The position numbers and the translations under genes are program-made. Shown here one piece after another: positions 46,201 to 58,017 of a stretch of DNA of 64,000 nucleotides. Origin of the DNA: Wurfbainia villosa (Eukaryota; Streptophyta; Magnoliopsida; Zingiberales; Zingiberaceae). The notes beneath the pieces were generated by a model. It did not search any database and had not been told where the DNA came from. It was given only the letters and a program-made list of their open reading frames with translations. The stretch is from contig JAKLTH010000283.1 of assembly GCA_025175895.1 (NCBI GenBank), positions 558,001-622,000 of the forward strand, given 5' to 3'. Positions within the stretch are counted from its first letter, which is position 1, and every line of letters starts with the position of its first letter.

Positions 46201-46884
46201 CGTTCAGCAAGAATTGCTAATCCATCTATCATGGGGTCCAAAATCAATGGTACGCACTTGGCCAAAGATATTTCATAAACGGATATAATTTCCACACTCA
46301 AGAATATGGAAATGGAAAGAGTACAATGAATAGTGGAGTATGTGTTCAGTCTTCCAATGATGGAGGTGCAAGCAATGAATTTTATGGTTTGCTGGATGAA
46401 ATTATAGAGATTGATTATCCTGGTCCAGAAATGAGAGTTATCTTATTTATGTGTCGCTGGTTTGACCCCGTCAGGGGGATGAAGGTGCATCCACAATATA
46501 ATTTGGTTGAAGTAAATCATAAAAGATTTTATAAGAGATATGAACCATTTATTTTGGCACAACAAGCTATTCAAGTTTTCTATGCTCCATATCCTAGTTT
46601 GAGGCGTGACAAAAATGAATGGTGGGATGTTTGTAAAACAAAAGCACGGACAAAAAAAAAAATTGAAGAATATCAACAAGACAAAGTTACAAATATGTTT
46701 CATACCGAGGAATATATAATTCCAACGCGTTCACGAGATCCCAAATGAGTAGTGATAAAGCGTGGATCAAATTGATGATAATGATGAAGAGGAGGAGGGG
46801 GACGAGGAGGAAGAGGAGGAGGAGACCGAGGATGAGGATACTGATGAGGATGAGGAAGATGATAATGAGGACTTTGAAATTTGA
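43210..46884 (+). pseudogene. TNP2-type CACTA transposase, decayed
   Basis: Pieces in changing frames cover the whole family layout. The Transpos_assoc domain (43270-43470) has GLTDEFMSGL, IRCPCRKCHNG and WTCHGEPF; the expected upstream phrase SWMYNR lies in another frame. A piece 43705-43890 reads ECFNNFVQAFEEAL. The transposase core (43904-44437) has LGLPVETIDEC, CADGFAPF and LTPYNLPLGMCMKTPY. A broken stretch (44437-45108) holds NDFPTYGMLSGWS and HHNLDVMHIEKN. DUF4218 (45110-45574) has MERLIPIAFKELLP and HLLVHLPYEAKVGGPVHYRWMYPFERY in two parts. Then come 45645-45940 and DUF4216 (46326-46748; CRWFDP, YEPFILAQQA). An acidic Asp/Glu run ends the protein near 46884. Many frameshifts and stops make it non-functional. 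The enzyme would cut at the CACTA ends. Confidence 0.88.
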
Positions 46885-47181
46885 CGTCTAGGGTAAGTTT
46901 TTATATATATAATTTTAGTTTTAAACTATAATTTTACAAATTTTCTTAGCTCAATTATTTGTTTATATAATGTCTCATTGTTAAATTTATATCTTTTGTC
47001 TCTGTATGTTTTGTATAATTTGTTCTTATAGGTTATCAGTGGTGAAATCATCGTAGCTTAGCGCGGTCGCAGTCTCTCATATCTTCATTATGCATATTGT
47101 AAGTTTTTCATGTTCTTCATTAAGCATAAAACTTTTATTTTCTTTATTCTAATTTTGTTTTTGGTTGATAGTTTCGACATG
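46885..47181. other. Spacer between the two CACTA genes
   Basis: AT-rich, about 300 bp, either an intergenic gap or an intron. No motif seen. Confidence 0.4.
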
Positions 47182-48531
47182 GTGGACAGAGACGACAGAG
47201 TACTAGTAGTGGCGGGCCAGATCCACCCTGACTATACCTACTTGCCCTCCCGATCTTCTGGACCTTCACATGATCGTGCCAAGACCATCTCATTCGCCAA
47301 GACGGCCTTTCCCATTCGATTCACATGCACGGACACTCCTCTCGAGAGCGTGAAAGTCGACCGTATATATTTCCTATGGGAGATTCGTAAGTAATATAAG
47401 TATTATAATTTTTAAACTATCTTAATTATTTATTCAAATTTTTTCACTTGATCGTAGGTTTGAAAATTACAGTATTTATTTGCGAGATCAATAAAATAGT
47501 GAATAACTATTGGAGAGGAGATTCTTTGTCATACTCGAGCACGCCAGGACCTACAAAAGAATTATGGTGGTGCGAGTTTCAGGTATAATTGATTCATTTT
47601 ATATATTAAATAAGTGATTATATAATCAATTGTTTTATTTCCATCTCGTGAGATTTATTTGGGACCCTAGTCAAGACTTGGAAGTTAAAAGAATTTTTAA
47701 AAAAATGTGGCGATCATATCCTATGTATTGAGTCATGCCAAATCAAATGGAAAAAAACCAGCCTGTGTCAAGTCAGAAAATTGGAGAAAAATCTCCAAAT
47801 ATAGGCAATCAGATGAGAGAAAAAAAAGAAGACAACAGAATAAATTAAATCAAGCCTGTAATTACGAGACTTATCTCGCAACATATACGCAAGTGATCTA
47901 TAAATATCGAGGAGCATTCACGTAGATTGGTAATTTTTAAATTCTACAATTAGTTTTTAAATTTATTTCAGATTATTATTTTATTTCTAACATTCTTATA
48001 TTTAGTCTAAGGAATTGGGAAAGGAGCCGGAATTTATAGATACTTTCGTTCACACTTTCCAAAAAAAAGATAAGACTTGGAGTGGAGATAGAGCTCGAGC
48101 TATTAAGGTTTGAAATAATCTTTAAACTTACTTTATAACTTTAATTCTGTTAGTTATGTAAATGCTCTGATTAAATTTTTAATTTTGTGTAGGAGAGATA
48201 TGATCAGTTATCCTCATCTCAGAGAATTTCAGGAGATAACGGTGATACTGAGGGATCTGAGCCATCTATTAGTAATAATATGGATTTATGGCTTGAGGCG
48301 AGTGGAGGATCCAAAGGGGGAAGGATACTAGGTATGGGTTCTCTAAGCAGAATGCATAATGCTCCTCGTAGATATATTTCTTCTACTCCACCAGCAGTAG
48401 CGGCACAGATACACAACTTGACTGAGGAGGTTAGCAATTTGAAGGGCATAATACATGAAAGAGATCAGCAAATTTTAGCAATACAACATCAAAACTCACA
48501 AAGGGATCAGGAAATGATAGAGATGCGACGA
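47182..48531 (+). pseudogene. TNP1-like (Transposase_24 type) second gene of the CACTA element
   Basis: Several exons: 47182-47391 starts MVDRDDRVLVVAGQ and ends before a GTAAGT donor. The exon before 47583 ends with ELWWCEFQ. Then a WDPSQDLEVKRIFKK phrase and, in another frame, SENWRKISKYRQSDERKKRR, so a frameshift near 47700-47760. Next are EPEFIDTFVHTFQKKDKTW, the family signature DLWLEASGGSKGGRILGMGS, and a final coiled coil (SNLKGIIHERDQQILAIQ). The third copy of the last exon (52832-53014) shows the normal end MRRNK and stop. Here the exon runs at 48531 into the inserted CACTA element. TNP1/TNPA-type proteins bind subterminal repeats. Confidence 0.78.
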
Positions 48532-48539
48532 CAACAAGC

Positions 48540-49330
48540 CTGTCGTTATCAACAGCGCACAATTTTAGCACGCTATCAACAGCGCACAATTTTAGCACGC
48601 TACAACAAATATGACTTTCCGTGACGTTATCAGCGGTACGCACAATTTTATCATTTTAATAATAGTTTTTCTTAGATAATATAATATTTTTGCAAACAAC
48701 AGCATGCAAAAATAATACACTGTCAATACTCATTTTAACAGCGTGCAATGCACGCTATTAATATTAAATAATAACAGCGTGCATTCTGCACGTTGTTAAA
48801 AATTTTATCATAAAAAGTTAAACTTTTCGCAGCGCGCCAATCATGTGCGCTACGGATAATATTAGATTTATTAATATGAGACTTTTAACAGCGTGCTTTT
48901 TGTACGCTGTTAAAAGTCTCACTATAAAAAATTAAATTTTTTGCAAATATACAACTGGCGCGCATGATACAATGTTTGTTAATATGAAATAATAACGGCG
49001 TACAATTTGCACGCCGTTAAAAGTATCATTATAAAAATTTAAATTTTTCACAGCGTGCCAATCAAGCGTGCTGAGGATAATACTAAGCTTGTTAATATGA
49101 AATAATAATAACGTACAATTTGCATGCCATTAAAAGTTTCATTATAAAAAAATAAACTTTTTGCAGCGTGCCAATCAAGTGCACTGTGGATAATATTATC
49201 ATTGTTTATATTATCTGCAGCGTGCATTTTGCACGTCGTTAAAAGTATCATTATAAAAAATTAAAATTTTTAAAGTGCGCCAATCTAAGTACGTTGCGAC
49301 TAATATTATATTTGTATAATTACAAAAATA
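48540..49330. repeat. Left subterminal repeats of the nested CACTA element
   Basis: Units of about 120 bp combine cagcgtgc, gcacgctgttaaaagt and a ttataaaaaattaaa run, with decay. They can fold as hairpins, since cagcgtgc pairs with gcacgctg. Confidence 0.75.
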
Positions 49331-51440
49331 AATTTTTTAAAATTTAACAATACATTTTCTATTAGTATTAAATAATTTTTTATTTTTTAATCTAAAAATA
49401 AAATTTTTTAAAAATTTTTAACTATGCATTTGCCCTTATTATTATTATTAATTACATTACTAATTAATAATCATATTACTAATTAATAATCATATATATT
49501 TAAAATTGATGTAATTTTATTTAAGTGTGCTGCGTTTCTGTATCGCCGTCATTTTTTTCCTCACGCCAACCTTAGCCACCGAAACCTAGGTTTGTTCTCC
49601 TGCTCATCGCTCGTCTACCGCCCCTCACAGCCTAATCGCCAAATGCGGTCTTGCCCAAGGAGTCTCCAGGCGTCATCCTTCTCTAGAATCCATCGTCACA
49701 CGCCGATCTCCATCGCGACCTCGACCCTCTCCATCGCAATCCTCGCCGACGCCTTCCTCCCAGACATCTTGCAGTAACAACAACTCCTCCCTTACTGTAT
49801 AGATTTTGCTCCAGTCGTGCGCACGCTGTCGTTCCAACCACGATTTGGGTTTGACGGTCGTAGGAAACCCTTCACTAAGCGGCCTTCCCAGTTCACATCG
49901 CACCAATGCCTTAAAGCCCTCTCGATGGCATCGAACCAGTCACCGCTGCTACCGACAATGGCAGGAGACAAGACGCTGGGTCTCTCGATTTGAAGCGGTT
50001 TTGGATGAGATTCACGTCGATTTGACCTGCAAGGAACCCCAATCTCTGCATAGTGGGTGCATTAAAAATCTCATTTTGGCAATTCTAATTCTTTCCTCGT
50101 GATCTTATTTTTTTCTTCGTTTAGGGCCTCTGTCCATTTCCGACTCATTGGCTCACTTGAGGGAGCACGTTTCATGTTGCATACCAGGTTGGGATTGTGA
50201 TTTATCTGTTTTTTATCTTAATTTGCTATTGGTTGTTTTGATTCCTTTATTCTCTTGCTATATGCTTTGACGAAACTACATTCATCAGCAGTATGAGCAC
50301 TGACAATAGTGCATCCCAGCAACAACAATATTACTGGCTCAAGCACCGCAGAGGGACTCTTGAAATATAGTTCACATGCCATGATCTATCATAGATAAAG
50401 CTGTGATTGAGATGAAATATTCAGCAACATGATAGCACCAGAATTTACAATTTTTCTTCCAAAATCGATATACATCAATAGTATTAATTATGAGAAGCCA
50501 ATTTGCCCAGTTTCTCACTACCACTTAGGATTGGGAATGCCGATATGCCAAGTGTGAGGCACAGATCCACAAGTTCTTTCTTTCTTTGTTTGCAAACTTA
50601 AAAGAGTTTTAGATCATTTCGTAAGCAAACTATGCCTTTGAAATCATGCTACAACTTATGAGATATAGTTCTATGTATTATTAACGCTCAACTGAAAATT
50701 ACCACATTATTTTCTTGTAACCTCGGCCCGTTTGTGACATGCAGCCAACAATTAACCATAAGTCCAATTGTATGAGCAATAAGCATGATGCCATACTGCT
50801 TACATAACAAACAAACCTAACTTTCCTCTCCATCATCCACTTTGTGTTTTCATGTTTTTTTTTTTGTTCAATTTTTGATTAAATTTAATATTTTATAGAC
50901 AACTTGAAAGTTTTGGTTGTGAGTTGTACAAAGCATTTGGTAGATTTAGATTGCAAATGTAGGGTGGTATACATGCATGTACCGTACGTGATCTTCCTTT
51001 CTCATTAACTGAAAGTTATTTTTGCCGCCTTCTCAAATTTATAGTATTTTTTCCTTCTTTCTCTATGTCGTCTCTATTTATTGTAGTTGTTTCAAATGGG
51101 AAATTCTTTTTCTCTTTATTGAGCCTTCAAGGATTTCTCTAAATATGACATCTTTCTCATCTTGAAATTTTGGATTGGTGGAGCATTAGTTTCCATATGG
51201 CTTTATCAGTTTTCTTAGCACTTGTTGAAATCAACACGAAATAAATAGACAAGTAAATCCCATGCTCTGTAGTCTCATCTTATGTGTTTATATTGTACAC
51301 TGATCAGTTGTAGAACTTATTAATTTGCTCTGTAGTCTCATCTTATGTGTTCATATTGTAGTCTCTTTCCCTAATAGCATGCTTTATTATAAAAATATTC
51401 TTGGTAGCTTTAACAATTTTTTATTGTTCTACAGTTAAAA
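49331..51440. other. Interior of the nested CACTA element, mostly non-coding
   Basis: 49331-49520 is AT-rich. 49530-50100 is a GC-rich block with short open frames of no recognised family, placed like the GC-rich block of the outer element (40561-41130). 50101-51440 looks like intron sequence, with a 40-base phrase (gctctgtagtctcatcttat and more) repeated near 51264 and 51329. Confidence 0.4.
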
Positions 51441-51692
51441 ATGAAGAATGTGAGTTATAGAGATATCAGTGATAATATTAAATGTAAGCTGCTTCATTGG
51501 TCAATTGATAGAGTTGTTACAAAAAGTCGAATTACATCTACAGATCCAAAGGCAAAAGTGCATCATGTTCCACTTGGTGGATCTTGCCGGAAAGTTTCGA
51601 TTGATAGAGTTTTTGTGGAGAAGGTGGACTTAATTCGAGCAACTGATGAAATGTTTCTTCTCAAGGATGCAATAGGAAGTACAATAGCTTAG
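51441..51692 (+). CDS. CACTA-associated coding exon of the nested element
   Basis: 83 residues, MKNVSYRDISDNI to DAIGSTIA and stop. The part VHHVPLGGSCRKVSIDRVF followed by FLLKDAIGSTIA resembles the C-terminal module of second-gene proteins of plant CACTA elements (pattern PLG...V.V......FL......IGTTIAW). It is preceded by attgttctacag, a good splice acceptor, so it is probably the last exon of a reduced gene. An upstream exon was not found. Function unknown; possibly DNA binding. Confidence 0.5.
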   Translation: MKNVSYRDISDNIKCKLLHWSIDRVVTKSRITSTDPKAKVHHVPLGGSCRKVSIDRVFVEKVDLIRATDEMFLLKDAIGSTIA

Positions 51693-51967
51693 TTATTTAA
51701 GTTTATAATTTTGTATGACTGATGTAGATTTTATCATTTACTTTTTGTAGGAAAGAAATCACATTGCTAAGTGAATTTCTATTATTAGTTTGGATTGTTG
51801 TTTCTAACTAAGTGAATTATTATTTTGCTTAAGTATGGTGTTGATGGTTATCTATGATTTTATAATTGTGTGGTATTTGTGTGTCGTATTAAAATTTTTT
51901 GAGTTTTGATTTTATAATTATTTGTATTTGGTATTATAATTGTGTGGTATATGTATATTGAATTTGA

Positions 51968-52190
51968 GAATGCACTTAACCACAGCGCGCAGCTGCATGC
52001 TGCGAATGCACTTAACCGCAGCGTGCGATCGCGTGCTATGAATGCACTTAACCGCAGCGTGCGATCGCGTGCTATGAATGCACTTAACCGCAGCGCGCGG
52101 TCGCGCGCTGCGAATGCACTTAACCGCAACATGCGGTCGCGCCCTGCGAATGCACTTAACCGCTACGCGCGATGCGATCGCGTATTGTGA
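51968..52190. repeat. Right subterminal tandem repeat of the nested CACTA element
   Basis: Six units of about 35 bp, each a form of gaatgcacttaaccgcagcg plus a cgatcgcgtgc-like core. Partial copies recur at 52589-52800. Confidence 0.88.
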
Positions 52191-52217
52191 ATGCAAAGCT
52201 AATCGTTTGTTGTAGTG

Positions 52218-52391
52218 AATGCTCCTCGTAGATATATTTCTTCTACTCCACCAGCAGTAGCGGCACAGATACACAACTTGACTGAGGAGGTTAGCAATTT
52301 GAAGGGCATAATACATGAAAGAGATTAGCAAATTTTAGCAATACAACATCAAAAATCACAAAGGGATTAGGAAATGATAGAGATGCGACGA
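52218..52391 (+). repeat. Second copy of the TNP1-like last exon
   Basis: It matches 48358-48531 from aatgctcctcg to gatgcgacg. It has two C-to-T changes that make TAG stops (52325 and 52367), so it is not coding. It begins directly after a CACTA end (gtagtg). Confidence 0.88.
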
Positions 52392-52831
52392 AATAAATGA
52401 TAATTTGTATATACGATAGAATATCGAAACGGAATAAATCTGTCAATTTTTTTTTTATTTTGCGACAAATTTAGCGACAAATATCCCAATTCGTTGTTAA
52501 ATCCCGATATCCAATCTGCGTTGCTAAATTTGTCGCAGATTGGATTCGTTGCTAAATTCGTCGCAAATTTGCGACGAAATTTAAATTCTGCGAATGCACT
52601 TAACCGCAGCGTGTGATCGCGTGCTATGAATGCACTTAACCGCAGCGTGCGATCGCGTGCTATGAATGCACTTAACCGCGTTGCCACGCGGTCACGCGAA
52701 TGCACTTAACCGCAATGCGGCCGCGCCGCGCAATAACCGCAGCCGCGGCGATCGCGACCGTGAATGCATCTTAATCGCAGCTGCGTAATCGCGCTACCGT
52801 GAATGCATTTAATTGCGTATTTGTTGTAGTG
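52392..52831. repeat. Duplicated right-end material of outer and nested CACTA elements
   Basis: Holds part of the outer subterminal region (tttattttgcgacaaat) followed at 52589 by partial nested-element repeats (atgcacttaaccgc) that become irregular and CG-rich, ending with ttgttgtagtg at 52831. So a unit of nested right end plus exon plus outer right end occurs twice. Confidence 0.75.
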
Positions 52832-53014
52832 AATGCTCCTCGTAGATATATTTCTTCTACTCCACCAGCAGTAGCGGCACAGATACACAACTTGACTGAG
52901 GAGGTTAGCAATTTGAAGGGCATAATACATGAAAGAGATCAGCAAATTTTAGCAATACAACATCAAAACTCACAAAGGGATCAGGAAATGATAGAGATGC
53001 GACGAAATAAATGA
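52832..53014 (+). repeat. Third copy of the TNP1-like last exon
   Basis: Same 174-bp match as 48358-48531, without the TAG changes, and followed by aaataaatga, giving the natural end MRRNK and a stop. This copy is the one adjoining the full right subterminal region. Confidence 0.88.
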
Positions 53015-53049
53015 TAATTTGTATATACGATAGAATATCGAAACGGAAT

Positions 53050-53723
53050 AAATCTGTCAATTTTTTTTTTATTTTGCGACAAATATCCCAATTCGTTGTT
53101 AAATCCCGATAACTTTGCGACGAATTTAAATTTCGTCGCAAATTTGTGACGAATTTAGCAACGAATCCAATCTGCGACAAATTTAGCAACGAAATTTGCG
53201 AAGAATTTTGCAACGAAAATTATTTCGTCGCAAATATTTGCAACGAAAAACGAATTCGTCGCAAAAATTTTGCAACGAATTTTGCGACGAATTTTGAAAC
53301 ATCGCAAAATTACCAACGAATTCCTTTTTTCATCGCGAAAATTACCAACGAAAAAATTTATTCGTCGGAAAATTTTTTTTTTTGCGACGAATTTGTATCA
53401 GTCGCAAATTTACCAACGAATTTCTTATTTCGTTGCGAAAATTTCCGACGAAAAAATTAATTCGTCGCAAAATTTTGCGACGAATTCTGCGACGAATTTT
53501 GGAAATCGGGGTAACTTTTGCAACAAAATTAGGGACGAATTTTAAAATTCGTTCCTAATATTCGTCGCAAAAATTAAAGATTAAAGCTATTTTTTTATGC
53601 AAATATTTGCGTGCTTTATTCCCAACAAAAAGTTTTGTCGCTAAATTAAATTCGTCATAAATTTTTTTAGAATTTTTTTAAAATGCTAAATTAAATCGCT
53701 AAATTTACATTTTTTGTGTAGTG
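53050..53723. repeat. Right subterminal repeats of the outer CACTA element
   Basis: Dense alternation of ttcgtcgcaaa, tttgcgacgaa and caacgaat motifs in both orientations, like the left end, up to the terminal gtgtagtg. Confidence 0.88.
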
Positions 53724-53805
53724 TATACTCAGTTTATTTTTTATTTACGATATTAAATTCTTAAGAGAATCAGAGAGAATATAATAATTATTTTTAATTT
53801 GCTAA

Positions 53806-53874
<69 letters not shown>

Positions 53875-54828
53875 CTTATCAGTCCATAAATCTTGTCTCT
53901 ATTTGTTCGAGTAACCCCAAAAGTCGACAACGTTTTAGGCAATGAAAAAACGGTTATTTTATCACGTCGTTCTAGCAAAAATCCATAGTCAAATTTGGTT
54001 GACGAGATTGCGATCGAAGTTTTTTTCCCATGACGTGGTTTATGGCCTTTTGTTCTTCCTTCACGACGGTACAAGGTTACAAAAGTTTTTAAATGCGACT
54101 GTTCATGTATGTCCTTGTAGAGCTGTCAAACGGATCGATCTATGAGACGGATCAATCCTAATGTAAACCGATGAGAATAAAGTCTTAAGAACTCATAACA
54201 AATTGGAGGAAGAAAACAAAGAAAATCTAAATCTTTGACTCGATTAAATCCATCGTAAATTTAACATTTAGCGAGCCAATCCACCATTTTAACGGGTTGA
54301 GAAATCTCCAATCCAAAATGGATTACGGATTAAATGGGTCAATCTGCGGGTCATAAAAATTTAAAAAATATATATCTAAAATCATTGAGGTGTTGAGGGT
54401 TTGAGGCGATGAGGGTTTGAGGCAATCATCGATAAGACAGATAGAGTACTATGATTAAAAAAATAAATATTTAAAGTAATTAAAATCTTATAATTGAGAT
54501 TCAATTATCGACCTATAAAATTAAATACCATTGTTTTTTATTTTTCTGATGTTCCAAAATATTTAAATTTTGATAATATATAAATATAAATTTTTACTAA
54601 TTTAAATAGATATTCAATTGAAATTTTTTAATCCGATAATTATTTAATTTTGATATGTCATTATTTTTTACATTAATAAGAAGAGTAGTGAAAAGATAAT
54701 ATAAAATAATTAGAAGAATAATTCTGGATTGAATTTTGGAGAATCGGTTTGTATAAAGATCTTGTATTTGTTGATAAATTGTGTTCCGCCATTCAGATTT
54801 CGCAAGGCAGCGGCGGCAGAAGAGGGAG
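53724..54828. repeat. Intergenic with a (TA)n microsatellite; promoter of the MATE gene
   Basis: 53811-53871 is an uninterrupted (ta)n tract of about 60 bp. The rest is intergenic AT-rich sequence. tataaaataatta at about 54699 is a possible TATA box of the MATE gene, about 130 bp before its ATG. Confidence 0.6.
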
Positions 54829-57465
54829 ATGGAGGAGCAGCTGATACAGAGGGATGGCCCGAGCAGGCGGCGGTGGTGCGTTGGCGAAGTGGCCGAGGAA
54901 GCCAGCCGGATAGGGCACGTGGCGGCACCGATGGTAGCCGTAATGATGTCGCAGTTCCTGGTCCAGGTGTCCTCCACCATGATGGTCGGCCACCTCGGAG
55001 AGCTCGACCTCGCCGCTGCCGCCATCTCCTTCTCCCTCGCCAACGTCTCCGGCTTCAGCCTCCTCGTAAGCCCTCTTCTTGCACCCCCCACCATTTTGTT
55101 CTCTTCCTTCGATTCTGGTTGCGCAGGGTAACTTCACCCCCTCGATGATGTGAGCAGTGGAAACACCCCGTCCAATCCGCGCTTCTCGGTGCTCACCTTC
55201 CGCTCATGGTTGGTCTCACTGGCGGTGTCAATAAGTTCTCGCTCAGTGAGAGAACATGTTTTAAGAGGGAAGAAGCATCCAATTTGGCTTCTACTTCAAC
55301 CCACAACCAATAAACTCAATTCATTAGGAGACAAAGAAACACTTTTAAGTTACTGCCTAGTATCGAATAGCTCCGATCAAATTTTTTGGGCACTAACCCT
55401 TATATTTCCATGCCTATCGATGACCACTCTAGAGACAGTGTTGTAGTTGGTGCATATTTGTTTTGGTTAAAGGATTACATGATCAAATTCCAGTATGATT
55501 ATAGTGGAAGGTCTCGATGGGAGAACTAAGAAAACTCTTAACAGATGTCGTTGAAAATGATTCAACTGATTGAATCATTGAGGAATAAGATTCATTGTAT
55601 CTAATCATAAATAGGTAGAACAAATGACTCGATGATGATGAGTGAATAAAAAAAAGTGGTCTTCTTTCAGAACATGGATGAAATTTTTTGTCTGCAGTTT
55701 AATTTGATTTCATCTTCAGAGATGGAAACAAAACTTGCTTTACTTTGCTCGTAGTATTTCATATCCTTGTTTGAAAACTTGGTTTGTCGGTCTTTCAAGT
55801 ACTAGATTGTTGTGGTTGCTACTTCTTCAGTGATTCAATTTTTCAATTGACCACCAGGTCGGAATGGCGAGTGGCCTTGAAACTCTTTGTGGACAAGCCT
55901 ATGGAGCAAAACAATATCATTCATTAGGTGTATATACATACAGAGCCATATTTTCTCTTCTAATGGTATGCCTCCCTATCTCCCTTGTGTGGGCATCAAT
56001 GGGGAAGCTTCTCCAATTAGTAGGTCAAGACCCTGCCATATCTCAAGAAGCCGAGCGATATGCTATATGGATGATACCTGGCCTCTTCGCCTTTGCGATC
56101 ACTCAACCCCTAATGAAGTTCCTTCAATCTCAAAGCATAATTTTTCCTATGTTCCTTGGTTCAGTTTCAACACTGTGTCTTCATGTTCTTCTTTGTTGGG
56201 TTTTGGTGTACAAGTCGAGCTTGTATAATGTTGGAGCTGCTGCTTCACTAAGCATATCGTATTGGTCGAATGCACTTATACTGATTTTGTACATAAGGTA
56301 CTCAGATTCTTGCAGATTAACTCGTTCCCCGATTACAAAGGAGGCATTTAAAGGCATTAACGAGTACTTACAAATAGCGGTGCCATCGGCACTGATGATA
56401 TGGTAATTGACATGTTTCAATTCTACTATTTTTCATTAGTTCTTACTTGTAGTTTCAAACTTACCACAGCCTCGAATGGTGGTCTTATGAACTGCTTATC
56501 TTGTTCTCTGGTCTCCTACCTTATCCAAAGCTCGAAACTTCCGTCCTATCAATTTGGTAAGTAAAACCCATAAGTAAACAATGATTGCTGCAAATACATG
56601 ATCTCTAACTTATTTTGTTTGGCATTCTTGAACAGCCTCAACACTTCTGCACTATTATTTTGCATCCCATTCGGGCTTAGTTGTTCAGCAAGGTATTTCT
56701 GAAACCATAATGCTTATTTGCTCGCTCATAGATACACCTTAACATGTTCATTTTGAACTAGTACTCGAGTCTCGAATGAATTGGGAGCATCGAATCCTAA
56801 AGGTGCTAAACTAGCTGTGCTTGTATCCATGTTACTCGGTGTTTCGGAGGCTGCTCTTGTGGTTACAACTCTCTTAGCCCTGCGGCGTGTGTTGGGTTAT
56901 GCATACAGCAATGAGGAAGAAGTCATAAACTATGTCTATGATATGGTTCCCTTGGTGTGCTTCAATGTAGCCATAGACAACATACAAGGGATTCTCTCAG
57001 GTCTTCTAATAGTTCTAGCACTATATATGAATCATCCCATATGTTTATACTTTTCTTGAGATATCGTATCATAAATAAGCACCCAAACCACATCAGGGGT
57101 TGCTAGAGGGAGTGGATGGCAGCATTTGGGTGCTTATGTGAACCTCGGAGCATTCTATTTGGTTGGGATTCCGATCGCTATTTTACTTGGTTTCAAATTG
57201 CATTTGGGAGGGAAAGGCCTTTGGATGGGCATTGTGTGTGGCTCCACAACACAGTCAATACTCCTTGTGGTGATAACAAGCTTCACAAATTGGGAACACC
57301 AAGTAAATTCTTCATTGTTCAATCTGAAACTCTTCGAATCATGCATTATATCATATTGTAATTTAGAAGATGCTATTGTCTTATCATCATCTTATTTTTC
57401 AGGCAGAATTAGCAAGGAAGCGAGTATTCCATGAAAGATTACCTTTGCAGAATGAATTGAAATGA
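54829..57465 (+). CDS. MATE efflux transporter (DETOXIFICATION family), seven exons
   Basis: Exons 54829-55065, 55858-56402, 56470-56556, 56636-56692, 56762-57000, 57097-57302 and 57403-57465 have GT-AG borders and keep frame throughout, giving 477 residues, the usual size of plant DTX proteins. Exon 1 starts MEEQLIQRD with a cytosolic N-terminus, then the first helix (MVAVMMSQFLVQVSSTMMVG). Exon junction 1/2 creates the family phrase SLL/VGMASGLETLCGQAYGA. Later family phrases are CLEWWSYELL, STRVSNELGASNP and GVARGSGWQ. About 12 membrane helices in two MatE halves are expected. Such proteins export organic cations, flavonoids, alkaloids or hormones by proton antiport at the plasma membrane or tonoplast; the substrate cannot be told here. 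No lesion seen. The closest plant relatives are probably the DTX1-19-like group, by overall feel. Confidence 0.94.
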
Positions 57466-58017
57466 AGCAGCCATCAGTTTCCTCGTATCGAAATTGTTTA
57501 CCTCTTTTCCTTTGAAAAGAAAAGGAAATTATTGTTTTTTCTTTTCTTGATATTTCATAAAATAAAAGCATAAAACTAATGTTTGGTTGAATATTAGTGT
57601 TAGTCTGTGGCTCATTTTGGGAGAATTTCCAGTTTATCTAAAAGAATTTATTTTGTTCTTTGATAAAAGGGGAATTAAGTTGCTATACAAATACTGAAAC
57701 AAAAATGAAAAAGAAAACAAAATCGTATATTAATATATTCATTGATGCGGTAGAAATTTACCGCACCATTTCAAGTTGTGGATGAAGCCTTGGATATTGC
57801 TGACGATACTTGCCTCCCTGAAATAATCATACATATATAAATTAACATGCATTAGAGAATTCGCTGGGTATTGTTCGTCGAGTCTCCTTTGATGTCTAAG
57901 TCAGACTCATATGGGAGCAAAACAAATTGAGGAAGAAGAGATAAAAAGTCCAAAAGTTTCCTCTTCACTATCTCTAACTTTTTATTTATAAAGATATATC
58001 TCAAATCTTAATGGGTT
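57466..58017. other. Downstream of the MATE gene
   Basis: aaaataaaagcataaa near 57558 is a likely poly(A) signal. At 57747-57764 gcggta...taccgc forms a short hairpin. Otherwise no feature. Confidence 0.4.

Larger units (their letters stand above)
48532..52217 (+). mobile_element. Nested non-autonomous CACTA-like element (about 3.7 kb)
   Basis: The right end is ttgttgtagtg (reverse complement CACTACAACAA) at 52217. The left end near 48529 reads gacgacaacaag, a damaged or rearranged form of the same terminus. The left interior (48540-49330) has repeated cagcgtgc/gcacgctg motifs with AT-rich spacers; the right interior (51968-52190) has tandem units with atgcacttaaccgcagcg. Both thus share gcgtgc-type subterminal repeats. 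A GC-rich first-exon-like block (about 49530-50100) and one coding exon (51441-51692) lie between. It interrupts the second gene of the outer element. Confidence 0.65.
39483..53723 (+). mobile_element. CACTA (En/Spm) DNA transposon, 14.2 kb, with a nested CACTA element
   Basis: Ends CACTACGAAAAAA at the left and, in reverse complement, CACTACACAAAAAA at the right, with the 3-bp duplication tat on both sides (39480-39482 and 53724-53726). Inside: subterminal repeat arrays, a GC-rich first-exon-like region, a TNP2-type transposase pseudogene, a TNP1-like gene, and an inserted smaller CACTA element (about 48532-52217). The coding strand is plus. The transposase is full of frameshifts, so this copy cannot move itself. 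Confidence 0.9.

Noticed and set aside
51942..52190. Frames on both strands with Ala-Leu-Asn/Arg-Ser repeats
   Set aside because: They translate the 35-bp subterminal repeat of the nested CACTA element.
53811..53871. Long inverted repeat or origin-like (TA)n tract
   Set aside because: Simple microsatellite; no further structure around it.
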